The notes beneath the pieces are model-generated. The model was not told where the DNA came from and made no database searches. It saw nothing but the letters and a program-made list of their open reading frames with translations. Below, in pieces: positions 11,255-23,446 of a DNA stretch of 64,000 nt (positions are counted from its first letter, which is position 1; every line of letters starts with the position of its first letter). Made by a program: the position numbers and the translations under genes. Where the stretch lies: positions 12,835,217-12,899,216 of the forward strand of contig CM039123.1 of assembly GCA_022036555.1 (NCBI GenBank), given 5' to 3'. This DNA comes from Microstegium vimineum. Its lineage: Eukaryota > Streptophyta > Magnoliopsida > Poales > Poaceae.

Positions 11255-12060
11255 CTTCTCCGCCCGAGCTTGGCCCCCGAAGCAGCCGAACCTAGCAAGC
11301 AAAGGGAGAAAAAACAGCACGCGACTAAGTTGTCAATTGCAAAACCGAGGAAGGACAAGCCCAACAAACTACGTAACTGAAGTTGCTGCTGCTTTTCTAT
11401 TCCTCCTAAATTTACACGAAGTCGAGACGGACACAACTGAATTTACACCAAGCCAATTGGACAGAGCTTGGACTTCCTCGAATTCTCCTTACTACAGAAA
11501 CACCGCCTTCAAAGATAATTAAAAATCCTTTTTTTTTTTGCCCAAAACGAAAAATGGAATAGAGGAAAGCAAGAACCCGGAACCCCCGACTTCGGCCGGT
11601 ATACCTAGCCAAACCGAATCTACTCCGCCGCTTGGCCATGGCCGCCGACCAAACAGAGAGTTCTCACCAAACGAGCCAAGCAAAGTAACCACCAGGAGAG
11701 AGAGACAAAGTGGGTGACAATACACGCGAGGAGAATTTGATCCTTCTGGAAATCGATTGGCGAGAGGCAGACGTGTGGGATTGTAGCAGCAGAGGATTCT
11801 TTACCGGAGAGGATATGCAGATACCAGGTCATGGTGTAGGCAAGGGGAACGAATCGCCTCGGTTGCGTTGCGTCCTCGCCTGGGAGTATCTCTTGCGTGG
11901 AGTGCAGAGGTCAGAGGAGACGAGAGAAGGAAGGAGGAATGATTTTGTTTGTGTTGTTCGCTTGTTCTGTTCACCAGAAACCAACCGCTTCCGTCGTCAC
12001 TTGTCTTCGCTGCTGTTCTGAGCGAGGTGGTCACGTCCATACGCACAATCACACTCTCTT
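11255..12060 (-). promoter_or_regulatory. Likely 5' UTR and promoter region of the isopeptidase gene
   Basis: GC-richer sequence directly upstream of the start codon, with CT-rich leader-like stretches near 11950-12030 on the transcribed strand. A further 5' UTR intron is possible. No TATA box or transcription start can be fixed by eye, and the frames on both strands here have no domain. Confidence 0.35.
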
Positions 12061-12424
12061 ATTTTCTTTTTAATTTTCTGGAATTTTGTTTTATATCAGG
12101 AAAGAAAAGACCGCACAGGGGACTAGAGAAACCCCAAAAGAGAACAAAAAAGTAAACTCACATACAAGACCTTAAACAACTTTCGCAGGAACAGAAGCAG
12201 CTACAAGCCTGATGCAGCCAGCCTCTACTGATGCAAGATCAGACGTTTGTTATCTGTTTAACTAGGCTTTGCTTATGTAAGATTCCCTCCTCAGCCAGGC
12301 TCCATCGGTCGTTTCTACCGAGCCAGGCTCGCATGGTGTAGATAATTAGTAAACTAATGATATTATTAATGCATGATTAGCATATATTAAATAATATTAA
12401 CATATTTCAATTAATATTAAGGAG
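12061..12424. other. Intergenic, possibly an older MITE
   Basis: AT-rich sequence. GAGCCAGGCTCGCATGGTG-like text near 12330 loosely resembles the reverse of 13700-13750 on the far side of the MITE pair. The similarity is too weak to define an element. Confidence 0.3.
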
Positions 12425-12427
12425 TAA

Positions 12428-12932
12428 GAGCATCTCCAACAACTCCTTAAAATAGGTTGCTATTCTTATAACTTTGGCAAAATCTCCTCTCTAACAACTT
12501 GGTAAACCAACTTGCTATTTATTCCAAGTTTGTATCCAGCGGTGTCGCACGCGGATATATCCGCGCGCGGTGTAGCTTGCTATTAGTGATTTTTTCTCCC
12601 GTGTCTGATTTTTTTTCTTCCACGAGTTTTTTTTCCACAATTTTTTTTCTTTCGCGAGTTTTTTCCCGCGAGTTTGTTTCTTCCGCGACTTTTTCTTTTT
12701 TATTTTTTTCCGCGAGTTTTTTCTTTTTTCTTTTTTCCACGAGTTTTTTCTTTTTTCCCGTGAGTTTTTTTTCTTCCGCGAGTTTTCCCAGGTGGGCCTT
12801 CTTTTTTCAAGTTTGGTAAATTGGAATAGCAAATTATTAGAGAGAGATTTTTTTTCACTTGCCAAATAAATTTATAACTTGCTAAACCATAAGATATAGC
12901 AAGTCAATTTTTTCAAGTTGTTGGAGATGCTC
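12428..12932 (+). mobile_element. MITE with GAGCATCTCC ends, first copy
   Basis: Starts GAGCATCTCCAACAACT and ends with its reverse, GTTGTTGGAGATGCTC. It is flanked by TAA at 12425-12427 and 12933-12935, a 3-bp duplication typical of PIF/Harbinger MITEs. It contains the palindrome CGCGGATATATCCGCG near 12552. From 12595 to 12790 there is a degenerate array of units like CGCGAGTTTTTTC. There is no coding capacity; the Lys/Phe-rich frames are artefacts of the array. Confidence 0.8.
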
Positions 12933-12946
12933 TAATAAGATAATAA

Positions 12947-13541
12947 GCATCTCCAACAACTCCTTAAAATTGACTTGTCAAATCATATTGTTTAGCAAGT
13001 TATTAAAATATTTGGCAAGTGAAAAAAGTCATTTCTTCAATAATTTGGTATTCCAACTTACCAAACTTAAAAAAAGGTCCACCGAGGAAAACTCGCGGAA
13101 GAAAAAAAACTCGTAGGAAAAAAAGAAAAAACTCGCGGAAGAAAAAAACTCTCGGGAAAAAAGAAAAAGGAAAAAACTCACGGAAGAAAAAAAACTCGCG
13201 GAAAAAAAGAAAAAAAACTCACGGGAAAAAAGAAAAAGAAAAAAACTCACAGAAGAAAAACACTCGCGGAAAACAATTCGCGGGGAAAAAACTTGCGGGA
13301 GAAAAAACTTGCGGAGAAAAAAAGGAAAAAAAACTCCGCGGAATAAAAAAATCACGGCGCGGAGAAAAAAATCACTGATAGCAAGCTACACCGCGCGCGG
13401 ATATATCCGCGTACGACACCGCTGGATACAAACTTGGAATAAATAGCAAGTTGGTTTACTAAGTTGTTAGAGAGAGAATTTTGTGATTTTGCCAAAGTAA
13501 TAAGAATAGCAACCTATTTTAAGGAGTTGTTGGAGATGCTC
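12947..13541 (-). mobile_element. Same MITE family, second copy in opposite orientation
   Basis: The reverse complement of this copy follows the first copy almost base for base through GCAACCTATTTTAAGG, the CGCGGATATATCCGCG palindrome (near 13398) and the poly-purine array at 13080-13370. Its left end lacks the first GA of the terminal repeat. TAA precedes it (12944-12946), but AAG follows it. Only 14 bp separate the two copies. Confidence 0.8.
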
Positions 13542-13806
13542 AAGAGCTATAGGATAATAGTTGTCCATAATAAATATAATTATGATGAATTATTTATATA
13601 TTTTTATCTCATGCAGCTTGTCCTCGTGTGAGCAACCAAACACGTTCTCGGGATAACCTATTTCGTGCAAACAGTCAACCAAACACCACACTCTTACTTG
13701 CATTGGGCCTAGCTGCTAGGAGCCAGACTCCTTGCATGTGAGTCAGGCTAAGTTTATACGCGAACCAAACAGGCCCCAAATGACCATAGCCAAGAGCAAA
13801 TAGATA
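13542..13806. other. Intergenic, nothing recognised
   Basis: AT-rich, then a stretch with ACCAAACAGGCC near 13765. That text resembles the end of hAT or Harbinger-type MITEs, but no partner end was found. Confidence 0.35.
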
Positions 13807-14028
13807 ATCCCTCTGTCTTAAAATAAGTTATTCTTATTTTAGCTTTTAAAATTTTAATAAATTATATATAAAAAATATTAATATTTATAATACATAATTA
13901 GTATCACTAGATAAATATATTTTTATGATAATTTTATTTAAAGATCTATAAATTTAGTTAAAGTTAAAAAAGTTTAACCCACACGTATTTCATGACGTCA
14001 TCTATTATGGGAAGGAACTGAGAAAGTA
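13807..14028. mobile_element. Stowaway-like MITE, eroded
   Basis: Begins CCCTCTGTCTTAAAATAAG with the family's AT-rich body. The right end (GAACTGAGAAAGTA) is diverged from the expected GAGGGAGTA. Confidence 0.6.
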
Positions 14029-14194
14029 AGTAATTCAACGGGCTAGAGCCAGGTTGTCTGGTTGAGCACAACTGCTGCACCCGCTATCTTCAACTTCAGA
14101 AGCTGATATACTCCCTACACCAAAAACGAAAATCTCACTTTCTTAAAATTCAAACAATCTCACTAATATTCATGACATGTGAAGATAAATGATA

Positions 14195-14446
14195 CTCCCC
14201 TCATCCTAAATTATAAGACATCCCAAAAATCTTGGAGAGTCAAAATATTTCAAGTTTGACTAAACTTATATCACATATAATAACATTTATGATACCAACT
14301 AAGTATCATTAGATTTGTTATCAATTGTATTTTCATAGTATGCTTATTTGACGTTATAAATCTTTATAGTTTTTCTGTAATTATTGGTCAAAATGCTTTG
14401 ACTCTCCAAAATTCTTGAAATATCTTATAATTTGAGATGGAGGGAG
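14195..14446. mobile_element. Stowaway MITE with TA duplication
   Basis: A 252-bp element between TA at 14193-14194 and 14447-14448. The left end CTCCCCTCATCCTAAATTAT pairs with the right end ATAATTTGAGATGGAGGGAG. The element belongs to the Tc1/mariner superfamily. Confidence 0.88.
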
Positions 14447-14448
14447 TA

Positions 14449-14980
14449 GTTAATTAATCATGAAATATATATTTATAATAAATATATTTGAAGATATAAA
14501 TGATGGAATTATTTTCTATAAACCTTGCCAATATTGAAATTGTTTGACTATTTGAGAAGTGATATTCTCATTTTTCTTTTGCCAATATCTTGTTACTTCG
14601 AAAAATAAGTGGCTCAAAATTGTTGCATGATAGCTAGTTTAGTCATTCCATGTCCAGTGTTCTCTGCTTTTGTACTGAAGTATGATAAGGGGCCTTGGAA
14701 AATTTGGGTGAGCTGAAAGCCTGAAACTGCAGGGGAGTTTTTTTTTTGAAGGCATAAACTGTGGGGAGTTGCCATTGCCACAGCATGGTCATTTTGATAT
14801 AAATTTTTAAAAAATAACATATATGGTGATGTTACAATGACCGAATTTATTATTTTACTTCTTCACATGTCCGCGTGATGTGTCGGGATCGGCTTGCTCT
14901 TTACTCTGAAAGAAAAGCCCGCCCACTCGCCACTGCAAGCAGCGGGCTAATACTGGCGTCTTCGTTACAAAAAAAAAAAA

Positions 14981-14983
<3 letters not shown>
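14449..14983. other. Intergenic, nothing recognised
   Basis: Mixed sequence. The minus frame at 14614-14820 has no domain. Confidence 0.4.

Positions 14984-15032
<49 letters not shown>
14984..15032. repeat. (CA)n microsatellite
   Basis: About 24 CA units directly after an A-rich run (14970-14980) and next to the LINE relic. Confidence 0.95.
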
Positions 15033-15034
<2 letters not shown>

Positions 15035-15049
15035 GGCTTCTTCCATGCT

Positions 15050-15770
15050 CATGCATATGCGAAGGAACCAAATCCGTAGCGTCGAGGTTGATGGCACTTT
15101 GGTCTCACACAATGCCGGCAAGACTGAAGCTTTAACTGTCTTGTTCAGGTCTATCTTTGGGCTCCCTGGCTTTGAGAATTGGCAGTTCAATGTTGATGGT
15201 CTATAACTCTATGTCTCTATCTTAGGCAGTGGGGTCATTGCATCTGATGCTCTCACGGCAGCGTTCTCGGAAGATGAAACTAAATTAGCAATCCTGAGCA
15301 TGATTCGTTGCAGTGTGCTGAGTCATGATGGCTACAGTCCCAGTTTCTACCGTGCAACTTGAAACGCGATTAAACCTGAGCTGATGAATTTTCTCTCGTC
15401 CCTCTATTCTGTCCACATGGAAAGGGTAAACCGATCCTACCTGATGTTGCTGGCGAAGAAACATGGTGCTATTGCTACCGCCACGGATGCTTTCTGGCCA
15501 AATTCATTTGCCTGCAAAACTGTAGTGTGAAGTTAATTGCAAAATTCCTGATTGTAGAAAGAGATCTACAGCCTTAACGATCTAAATCAAACTGGTTTTC
15601 TGCACGGGAGATTGAATGACTGAAAGTTCTGTATAGGTGATGGAGCTTATACAATGATGTTATAATAGGAAGGTCCTAACAGCTTTTTTGAAACTTGACT
15701 TTGCTAAAGTATTTGACATAGCTATGTTGGAGTTGGAGGATGTCACTTTAAGTTAGCCATTTATTTCAAC
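15050..15770 (+). pseudogene. LINE (L1-type) reverse transcriptase relic
   Basis: Conceptual translation with several frame changes and stops gives text typical of plant L1 ORF2 between the endonuclease and reverse transcriptase. Landmarks are ALTAAFSEDETKLAILSM near 15250, HDGYSPSFYRAT near 15330, MERVNRSYLMLLAKKHGA near 15420 and the RT box LKLDFAKVFD near 15689. The catalytic YADD region, the endonuclease and a poly-A tail were not found. The relic is dead and truncated at both ends. Confidence 0.75.
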
Positions 15771-16741
15771 TTAAGTTATGGTAATCATTTCAAAGCTGTG
15801 TTATTTTCAATAATCAGATGTGAACTCAATATGGTATTAATATTTATGAACTCAATTGTAATATTATTTTCGTTGCAAACTCTTGCATGTGATGTGTATT
15901 TGCTTAATCATGCAATCTTGGTTGTGATGTTGATTTATTGAGGTCCTTTGTAACACTTGGTGGACTACTAGGTTCATAAAAGTGATAGTATGTACGTACC
16001 AACGTGTTTAGCAGGATAGCCATACTTGATTTTGTATGAATTGATGGAATCTGTCAAAGCTGGAACAGTCTACGATGGGTTCATCAGCTTCTATCAACCT
16101 CCAATGACAAAAGGTAACATCTTGAGGTAAAAGGTCATTACTTAAAAGCTTCTTCTGGATTTTGGTATGCACATAAATAGGAAACAAACATATCTGAGTT
16201 ACAACTTTTCTTGATCCAACCTAACTAACTCAACATGTCTTGTTCTTTGAGTTTGTTCATAGCACCTATTTTTAATCTCATAGTCTCAACCAAATGAGCT
16301 AAACTATTGCACATCTTATCTCTAGAAGATTATATTCATAATCATGCAAAAATTGATACAAGATAATCCTTCTATAGGTTAAAAAAACCTCAATCCTTTT
16401 TGCCAAATATATTCAAATGCTACAATCATGTTCAATCTTTTGATTCTACCCACCATGTTATAAGAATGAACAAGGCATATAATGTCAACCCTATCATGTT
16501 ATGATTCTACCCCCCATGTTATAAGGTTAGAGAAAAATAAATAAAGTTTTTGGTTCTCTTGGTGTTTTTCCACCAACAGAGCCCATACACTTTATCTCTA
16601 CCTTGTCTTTATGAGTAGGACACACTTCAAGCAAAGTGTTGGGGAGTTAGTTGATTCTCTAATTTCTACAAGTGAATATCATGAACCGGTCAAACAAAAA
16701 AAACTCAAAATCAACATAGTTTTGGAGGAAGAGGGTGGCAT
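15771..16741. other. Unassigned, possibly internal Gypsy sequence
   Basis: AT-rich without a clear frame. Just before the LTR at 16742 lies a purine stretch (GGAGGAAGAGGGTGG near 16724) that could be a polypurine tract. If so, this LTR would be the 3' LTR of an element whose body is here. Confidence 0.35.
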
Positions 16742-17977
16742 TGTTGACAGTCGTTAGCGTCAACTTGTAATGCAATTATAAATAGAATAAATGGATCAAT
16801 CATATGTAAAATCTAGAAATATAGGGCTTTATCTAACAAATTCCATGAGTTTTGGTGTTTCAATATTTTCCAGGGACTATTCCAGAAAAGAGCAATAAAG
16901 AGAATCAAATCAGAGAATATATCGAATAAATCACGCGAAGATACACATACCAATCTACTCACGGAGGATCCCGCAGACACCGGAGCAAAGCGGGGCCCCA
17001 GACCCCACTATGTGGGGCTGGCTAGCACTAGGTGGGGTCGAGCGGTACCCCCTGGGCCCACTAGTCGCCGTCTTTTGGAAGCTTCCTCCACCGGCTTTGA
17101 AGATTAATCTGAGCCCTACCTTAAGTCGGTTTGATCTAACAGATGTCGTGCATCCCACTGAGCTATAAATAGAGGCCTGTACCCCCCTGGAGCCAAGCCA
17201 GATCAGAAGCTCAAGAGCTGAAACCCTAATTCATATCTAGTAGATCTATGCCAGCAATTCAAGAGAGATTAGATCTATGTAGATCTAGCTCTATTTAGAG
17301 ATTAGAGATTTAGAGTTGGAGAGTAGAGTTGTGGAGGAGTTCTGGCCTGTCGGTTCTTCTTCATCATTGTATTCTTTGGGATCATATTCCTCTCGCCCAG
17401 GATCTGTATTCTGAGATACCCTGGTACTCGATTTCTGGTTCAAGTAAGCAATTATCCTTATTGTTCTTTATGTTTGCAACTCTTCTTGAGTGCTTTGATC
17501 TTGATCATTACTTGATTGAAGTAGTAATTCATAGTGTAGGCGTAGTGCCTAGGCTAAGTTTACTTGTGATTGTCCCCTGATTTTCTAGATAACGGTAGCT
17601 CACGTAGGTGACTCTTATAGCTACGTTGATTCCTATGTAGTCTGTTTCCCGTAATAGGTTTGACAGGCATATAGGTGCTTGGTAGGAGAGAACTCTATTT
17701 TATGCTCTTGTTTAAGTCATCTCCCTTAAAGATCATAAAAGATAAAGCTTATCCAGTGACCAGAACTAGAAAGTCCTTGGTTCTTTCTCCTCTCATCAAT
17801 AGTTATCTATACTTGTTTGTGAAACGGGTTAAGTTAATATAGACTTAGTCTTCCTCATACACCGTTCCTTTGGGTTCGATATTTAAAACTGGGTTATCTT
17901 GGTGAAGTGCTACATCATTGTTTATCTGTGCGCTTGCGGATAATTAATTTACTCGTGTGCTCTAAGAAACATCAACA
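16742..17977 (+). mobile_element. Gypsy LTR, TGTTGAC...CAACA family (copy 1)
   Basis: Begins TGTTGACAGTC and ends ACATCAACA. It carries a TATA box (TATAAATA, 17164-17171) preceded by GTCGGTTTGATC at 17125-17136. Homologous LTRs occur reversed at 39970-40411 and forward at 45284, 46806, 48046 and 49797. Downstream it shares GTGTAGGCGTAGTGCCTAG with them. No primer site follows directly, so it may be a 3' or solo LTR. Its target duplication was not found. Confidence 0.75.
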
Positions 17978-18359
17978 TGCACCACCACAAAAATCCTCAT
18001 CTTCAAAACAAACCGAAGTACTTGATCAAAGAACTTCACAAGGTGAAGTCTTGTTTAAAGGACTTAAAATACCAAACTCTCATCCGAAGGGGGCTCATGA
18101 CAAGAAGCTCCAAGTAAACAATGACAAGTAGGAAATCCCCAACACTATTATGGTAGTGGAAGATGTTCCTATATAGACCATGAAGCAATCTCAGGTGGAC
18201 ACCACTCATCTCAGAGTGGATGTATATCCTACTATGGACATAAATGTCATGAGGAACAAATGACCCTTCATCGATAATAGGCTCAAAGCCAATGATGAAA
18301 AGAACGGCCACCACTTTGCATTGGTAGGATAAGAGATGGCCAATATCCAATGACAACAA
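17978..18359. other. Unassigned sequence between an LTR and Gypsy internal DNA
   Basis: No domain recognised. The frames on both strands are short, and the sequence is probably internal retrotransposon DNA. Confidence 0.35.
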
Positions 18360-19165
18360 CACTTCAACATCCGGTCATCTCACTAAGAGACCACTCCAAC
18401 AACTAGCTTGGGGGAGATGTACCCCCGTGCATCAAGGTAAGTATTTCTTTCCCTTTGCTTATTTATCTTTTTGTTTCGGCTATCTATATAGTTAGTTAAA
18501 AAATACATACTTGAAAACAAAATAGTTATCTATATATATTATAAATAAAAATAAAAATCAAATAAAAAGAGTGTGTCTTTAATTTGCTTTAGTACTTGTT
18601 TTTAAAAGTTTGAATGAATGATAAAAAGTTCTCTAAATAATCTCTTAAAATAGAAATGATGAATAGATGCCTTGAATTCTCCTGATTTTTTTGATACAAT
18701 TGTATTGATATAAATATTGATTTCCTTTTTGAAAACATAAAAATGCTACATGATGAGTTCCTGTATGACAAAGCTTGAATTTCAATTAGAGCCATACATG
18801 TTATATATATTAGGAAAACTTCTACATATATGATGCTTGCTTTGCATTGAATTTTGTCAAACTTTGTGATCCTTATGAGATATTTGTCATGCTTTTAAAA
18901 TCAAGATCACATATACACTACCCAAATATGCACTATTCCTACAATATGAGTAGGCGCAAAAACATGCCTTCCATTTAGGTCCACCCAAAAATGTTCTACT
19001 CCTACACGAGGAGTAAACAAAAACATGGTTGTTAGGTTTTTCCATCCATCAAATAAATGCTCAAAGTTCTTGTTACTATCTCTCAAAATTTTGTTGAGAA
19101 AAGAGGCAAAGGGTTATAAAAAAAGAAAAAAAATAGATATAAAAGTGTTTAGAATATTAAAAAAT
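18360..19165 (+). repeat. Gypsy 3' noncoding segment, copy A
   Basis: Opens near CTAGCTTGGGGGAGATG and runs to the A-rich tract before 19165. The same order of landmarks (AGCTTGGGGGAG, TTGAATTTTGTCAAACTTTG, CATGCTTTTAAAATCAAGAT, AAAAATGTTCTACTCCTAC) returns at 20640-21569 and 43380-44450. Confidence 0.75.
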
Positions 19166-19170
19166 CACCC

Positions 19171-19953
19171 ATTATCTTAGGATGCCCATTCTTAAGCAAG
19201 GCTAAAGCCATCATCAACGCAAATAGTGACAAGATCTATTTCACAATCAAGGATAAGAAGGAGAAGTTTACTTTCAAGAAGCGTACACTTAGGGCTCCTA
19301 CTTATCCTCAGACGTCGTACATTTATGAGGATACAATTGCTGCTACAAGGAAGAAGAACATCAACAATGGAAGGAGGAAGAACAAAGCTCAAAAACTAAG
19401 AGAAGACTTGGTGTGGATGATACACTATTGATTCAAGGTATGACCAACTCCTTCCATCACTATACCTTGCTATGTTGGATGATCTAGGAGTTCCTACCAT
19501 TCATTACAAGATCAAGGAAAGTACATTCTACAAGACATTCAACGATATTAGATCAAGTGTCAACATAATGTCTAAGGTAACATATCAACATTTATATGGT
19601 ACTAGACCCCTATACTAGACATATGTGTTTGTTAGCTGGCGAACCAATCATTTTGATTTCTAGAGGGAATATCAAAAGACGTCATGGTCAACATCAGAGA
19701 TCACTATGTTCTTGCTGACTTCATGGTTCTAGATATGGGAGATGAAGATGAAGTCTATCTCATTCTAGTAAGACCTTTTCTCAACACCACTAGTGTAATC
19801 ATCTACATGAAATCAACAGAGATTCACTTCCAATTTCCTAAAGAGAAGGTACGATATTACTTCAATAGCTACACCACTTATGAGAAGCCAAATAAGAACA
19901 AGTCAAGGAAGCGTCGCTCTCAATGCCAAAAGAAACAAGACACCAAAGATTGA
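19171..19953 (+). pseudogene. Athila-like Gypsy gag C-terminus and protease, broken
   Basis: The first part (19171-19430) reads as the segment before the protease (GCPFLSKAKAIINANSDK, then APTYPQTSYIYEDT). The second part (about 19480-19953, with frame changes near 19430-19680) carries YKTFNDIRSSVNIMSKVTY and the frame VNIRDHYVLADFMVLDMGDE, then LVRPFLNTTSVIIYMKS. This is the aspartic protease region typical of Athila/Tat Gypsy elements. The active-site triad is altered at D(T/S)G, where IRSS is read. No reverse transcriptase, RNase H or integrase follows; noncoding DNA starts by about 20250. Confidence 0.7.
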
Positions 19954-21569
19954 TGGACAGACTACCTAGGACGACAAATATCAAGATGCGAAGACCGATT
20001 CAATAATGAAGATAGAAGTTCTCCTAAGAAAGAACAATATAGGATGTATCACCCACTACAAAGAGCAAAGAAGAAGAACCTCAGAATAGTGAACCACAGG
20101 AAGTGAAACCTTATACAAAGAAAGTGTGGAAGAAGAAAGAGACACTATCAGATATACCAACACATAATGAGAAAACATCCAAGTCCTCATTAGGATTGGA
20201 CAACGCTCCTAAAGATGCTTGAACCAAAAGAGAGGTCTGGTTCGACGGACTTAAATCTCTGAACCTTAGCCGAAAGATAAACTTAGTAAGTTATCTGCAT
20301 ATTTTTTTTGCATTGCATTTAAAATAAAAACTCTTTAAGCCCCATGTGAATATGTCTTCAATTGTTTACTATGGAGACATAATTTTTTTTTACATTAGTC
20401 ATCTGCATATAAAATTGAAAATCTAAAAATATTGAAACATAGGAATTCTATAAGGCTCTCAATAATCAAGACATAGATGGGTTACCACTAACGCTTAATC
20501 TATTCTATAAGCTTTGTTCTTTATTTGAGTTTAACACGATTTGGAAAGACAAGACAAGACATGACTAGATATCTTCATCCACTTTGAGAGTACTACCACA
20601 TCAATTATCAATTATTAAAGTCTCAAAGGAGTGAAGTACGTCTACATTGTCAAAATGAACGACTACATCAACATCTAGCTTGGGGGAGAAGCATCCCCTA
20701 GATAAGTATTTCTATCTATTGTGTGATTTATTTATATTAGTTTGATCATTATAATACTATTAGTTAAATATGGGTTTGAATATGTTTAGTAATAGATAAA
20801 TACAAGAGAGAGAGAGAGTGTGTGTGTGTGTAAGTTGTTATACTGCCTAAGAATAATTGAGCTCTATAGGATAATCTATATACATGGAAATGATGAATAG
20901 TTGCTCTATCGTAAATCCTTTCAACTACCTAGTTTTCAGTCTTAAATTCTCCCGAGTTATGGATATAATTGTTTTGACATGAAGATTTGCTCTGAACCTA
21001 AAACTTGTGGATTGTATATGCTTGAGCTAAGTCTAGGTAATTGACGGGTATGATATGAGAAAGTTTGAGGTACTGTTTATCTTGTTCCTAGCGACACTAT
21101 AGTTATGGAGAATTTATCTTTTAAAAATTTAAAATTTTACATGATGAGTTTCTATATGACGAGAGCTTGAATTCCTACCACATCCATATATATATGCCTC
21201 ATAGATTAGGAAAACTTTTCACTTTTATATTTATTGCTTGTATATGCATTGAGTTTTGTCAAGCTTTGTTGATCCTTAGAGACTTGTTATGCTTTTAAAA
21301 TCAAGATCATGTATACTCCACTCATATATGCTGCTTCTACCATAGAAGTACGCATCCATTTGCCATTCAGATCCACCCAAAAATGTTCTACTCCTAGCTT
21401 GGGAGTGAGCAACCAAAAATATCCCTGTTTTGCTCCTACCCATCTATTCTATTACCCTAGTTATAACTGCTCCAATTATTTTTGTGTTATTATCTCTCAA
21501 AAAATTTATTGTAGAAAGAGGCTTGGGGTTGTGAAAAAAAGAAAAAAAATAAAGAGAGTAAAACATGGA
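19954..21569 (+). repeat. Gypsy internal 3' region, copy B (left part)
   Basis: From AGTGAACCACAGGAAGTGAA near 20090 it matches 42717 onward, including GGATTGGACAACGCTCCTAA and GGTTCGACGGAC. From 20640 it also matches copy A. It is cut at 21569 by the large nested insertion and resumes at 39319. It contains a short (AG)n(TG)n tract near 20807-20831. Confidence 0.8.
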
Positions 21570-23446
21570 TGTCACACCCAGTTTTAAGGACAAAACCAGA
21601 TATACACTATATGTTAGCTCAGGAAGTCAATTCCCACATATAGCCACAGAAGAAGGTAATATCAAAAGACAATACTTAAATACATAACATATAAGGTCAA
21701 AGAAATAACCTTGAGAGAGCAAACAACGGAAAGACAACTCCGATCTTTTGGTGAAGACTCCACTCCACAGGGATCAACTGATTGGTTGATCACAAGCCTA
21801 ACTGCTCAAGACTCTTGCAAACTGGTACCCATCCGGGATTTTTATCCAAAAATTGAAAAGTAAAGCAAGCGTAAGTACTTTTGTATTCAACAAGTATACA
21901 TGGGATTCATGAGGCTCAAAAAGGTATGACACTGGTTTAACTGCATAAGCTTTTATATTATCTCAATTTTAGCATTAGAGTAGCATCAATATAATCAAAA
22001 AGCCCATTAACCATATGATCAAGTGAACAAGATAGAATGCTTATATGAACAAGTAACAATAATCAATAATAAGTAGCAACTAATGAGCTATGGCATAAGG
22101 ACATCACACAGTAAGGAGCCCAAGCCACTCTTGACCGTGAGCATGGCTATTATAATAGTTTTACACTCTGCAGAGGTCGTACATCTTTACCCACAAGTCG
22201 TGATCCCCATATGCCATCACCTCTACCAAGGAAGTGGAGCAGGGTACACTACGAGACCGTTCACAGGTTCTACTGGTAGGTAACAACCCGCTACAAGTTT
22301 CCTCAATGGTTAGTGCTACCCCTCTCACGAGGGCACTAAGGTGAGCCCCTCTTGCGCCCTTTCGGGTAAGTTGCCACAGACCAGTAGAAGTCTAGTACTG
22401 AGTCAAGCCAGAGCCATATAGCTTATGGTTGCACTGTAAGTCCTGGGGTAATCTATTTACAGAAATATCCCCATGAGTAAGAACACATGTTGAGGTGCCT
22501 GTTGTTCCACCTATAGTCCACGTTGCTAAAAAGTCATCTTTTATTGTCATCATTGCATATATCATTAATCAAGTTTACGTGATTATAGTAATTTGCTTGG
22601 CACTAGCATCATACTACCCAAATGCATACGTTCCCAGGGTGACAAGGTATAAGGTACAATACTAGTATAACCTTATAGGGTAACAAGGAAAACTCATGCA
22701 TATGATTAATCAATGATTATCATGAATAGGATAACAAGGATGATCCCACGTAATACTTGCCTTAAACTCATATTCCTCTTCTAGTTCAAGTCTTCCAAGA
22801 TCTTCAAAAATACCAACTTCTTCTCCTTGATCTCCAACGCAAAACTCACTGATTGGACAATAATTAATAACTCACCACAAAAGTATCTGATCATACAAAG
22901 CATACAAATATGGCTAAATTAGAACAATACACCAATCAATGAAAAAGGATTTAAAAAGAAATCTACGCATCTCTACGACCACACAGACACGAAGATCACG
23001 TTAATCGAAGCTACGATGATCGAGATACATCTATCGAGAGGTTTGCTTATATAACAGAGAACTATGAGCTTTATTAGTTTTAACTATGTAAAAGAGTGTA
23101 TAAGGTATTTCATAAAACACCTTGGTTGAATTAGGTCAAACTTGTATTTGGATTTCGAAAATGAAAATAGGAACTATCAATATTTTATGTATAAAACAAG
23201 TTGCATATTTGTTAATCAAGTTAGGATTTACATCATGAAAATATAGACCTATTCACATGTTATTAAACATCACTAATGAAAAGTTTATGCCGATACGAAG
23301 CCAACGCAACATGAACGGGTTGAATCGGATCTAAAACGTAGAAGTTATGGAGAAAATAAGATTTAGGGATTAAACTTGAATTTTAAAAGACATTAAATAT
23401 ATCTTTATTTTCAAAGTTTGAAAACATGTGTGATTAGGGTTTCAAT
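21570..23446 (-). mobile_element. TGTAACACCC-type Gypsy LTR, reversed, left half
   Basis: Begins TGTCACACCCAGTTTTAAGG, the reverse of the terminus of the LTR at 33363-36142. ATGGA lies at 21565-21569 and again at 39319-39323 after the right half. The sequence follows the related LTR in outline (for example the ACGCAACATGAACGGGTTGA region near 23320), but strongly diverged. It ends where the Sirevirus starts. Confidence 0.75.

Noticed and set aside
12499..13378. Lys-rich and Phe/Ser-rich frames of 73-119 codons
   Set aside because: They translate the CGCGAGTTTTTTC array of the two MITEs and are mirror images of each other.
12225..13790. A larger element enclosing the MITE pair, suggested by GAGCCAGGCTC near 12320 and related text near 13720
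   Set aside because: The two sides do not align well enough and no target duplication was found.
14875..15190. Frames containing long His-Thr or Cys-Val runs
   Set aside because: These are the (CA)n microsatellite read in different frames.
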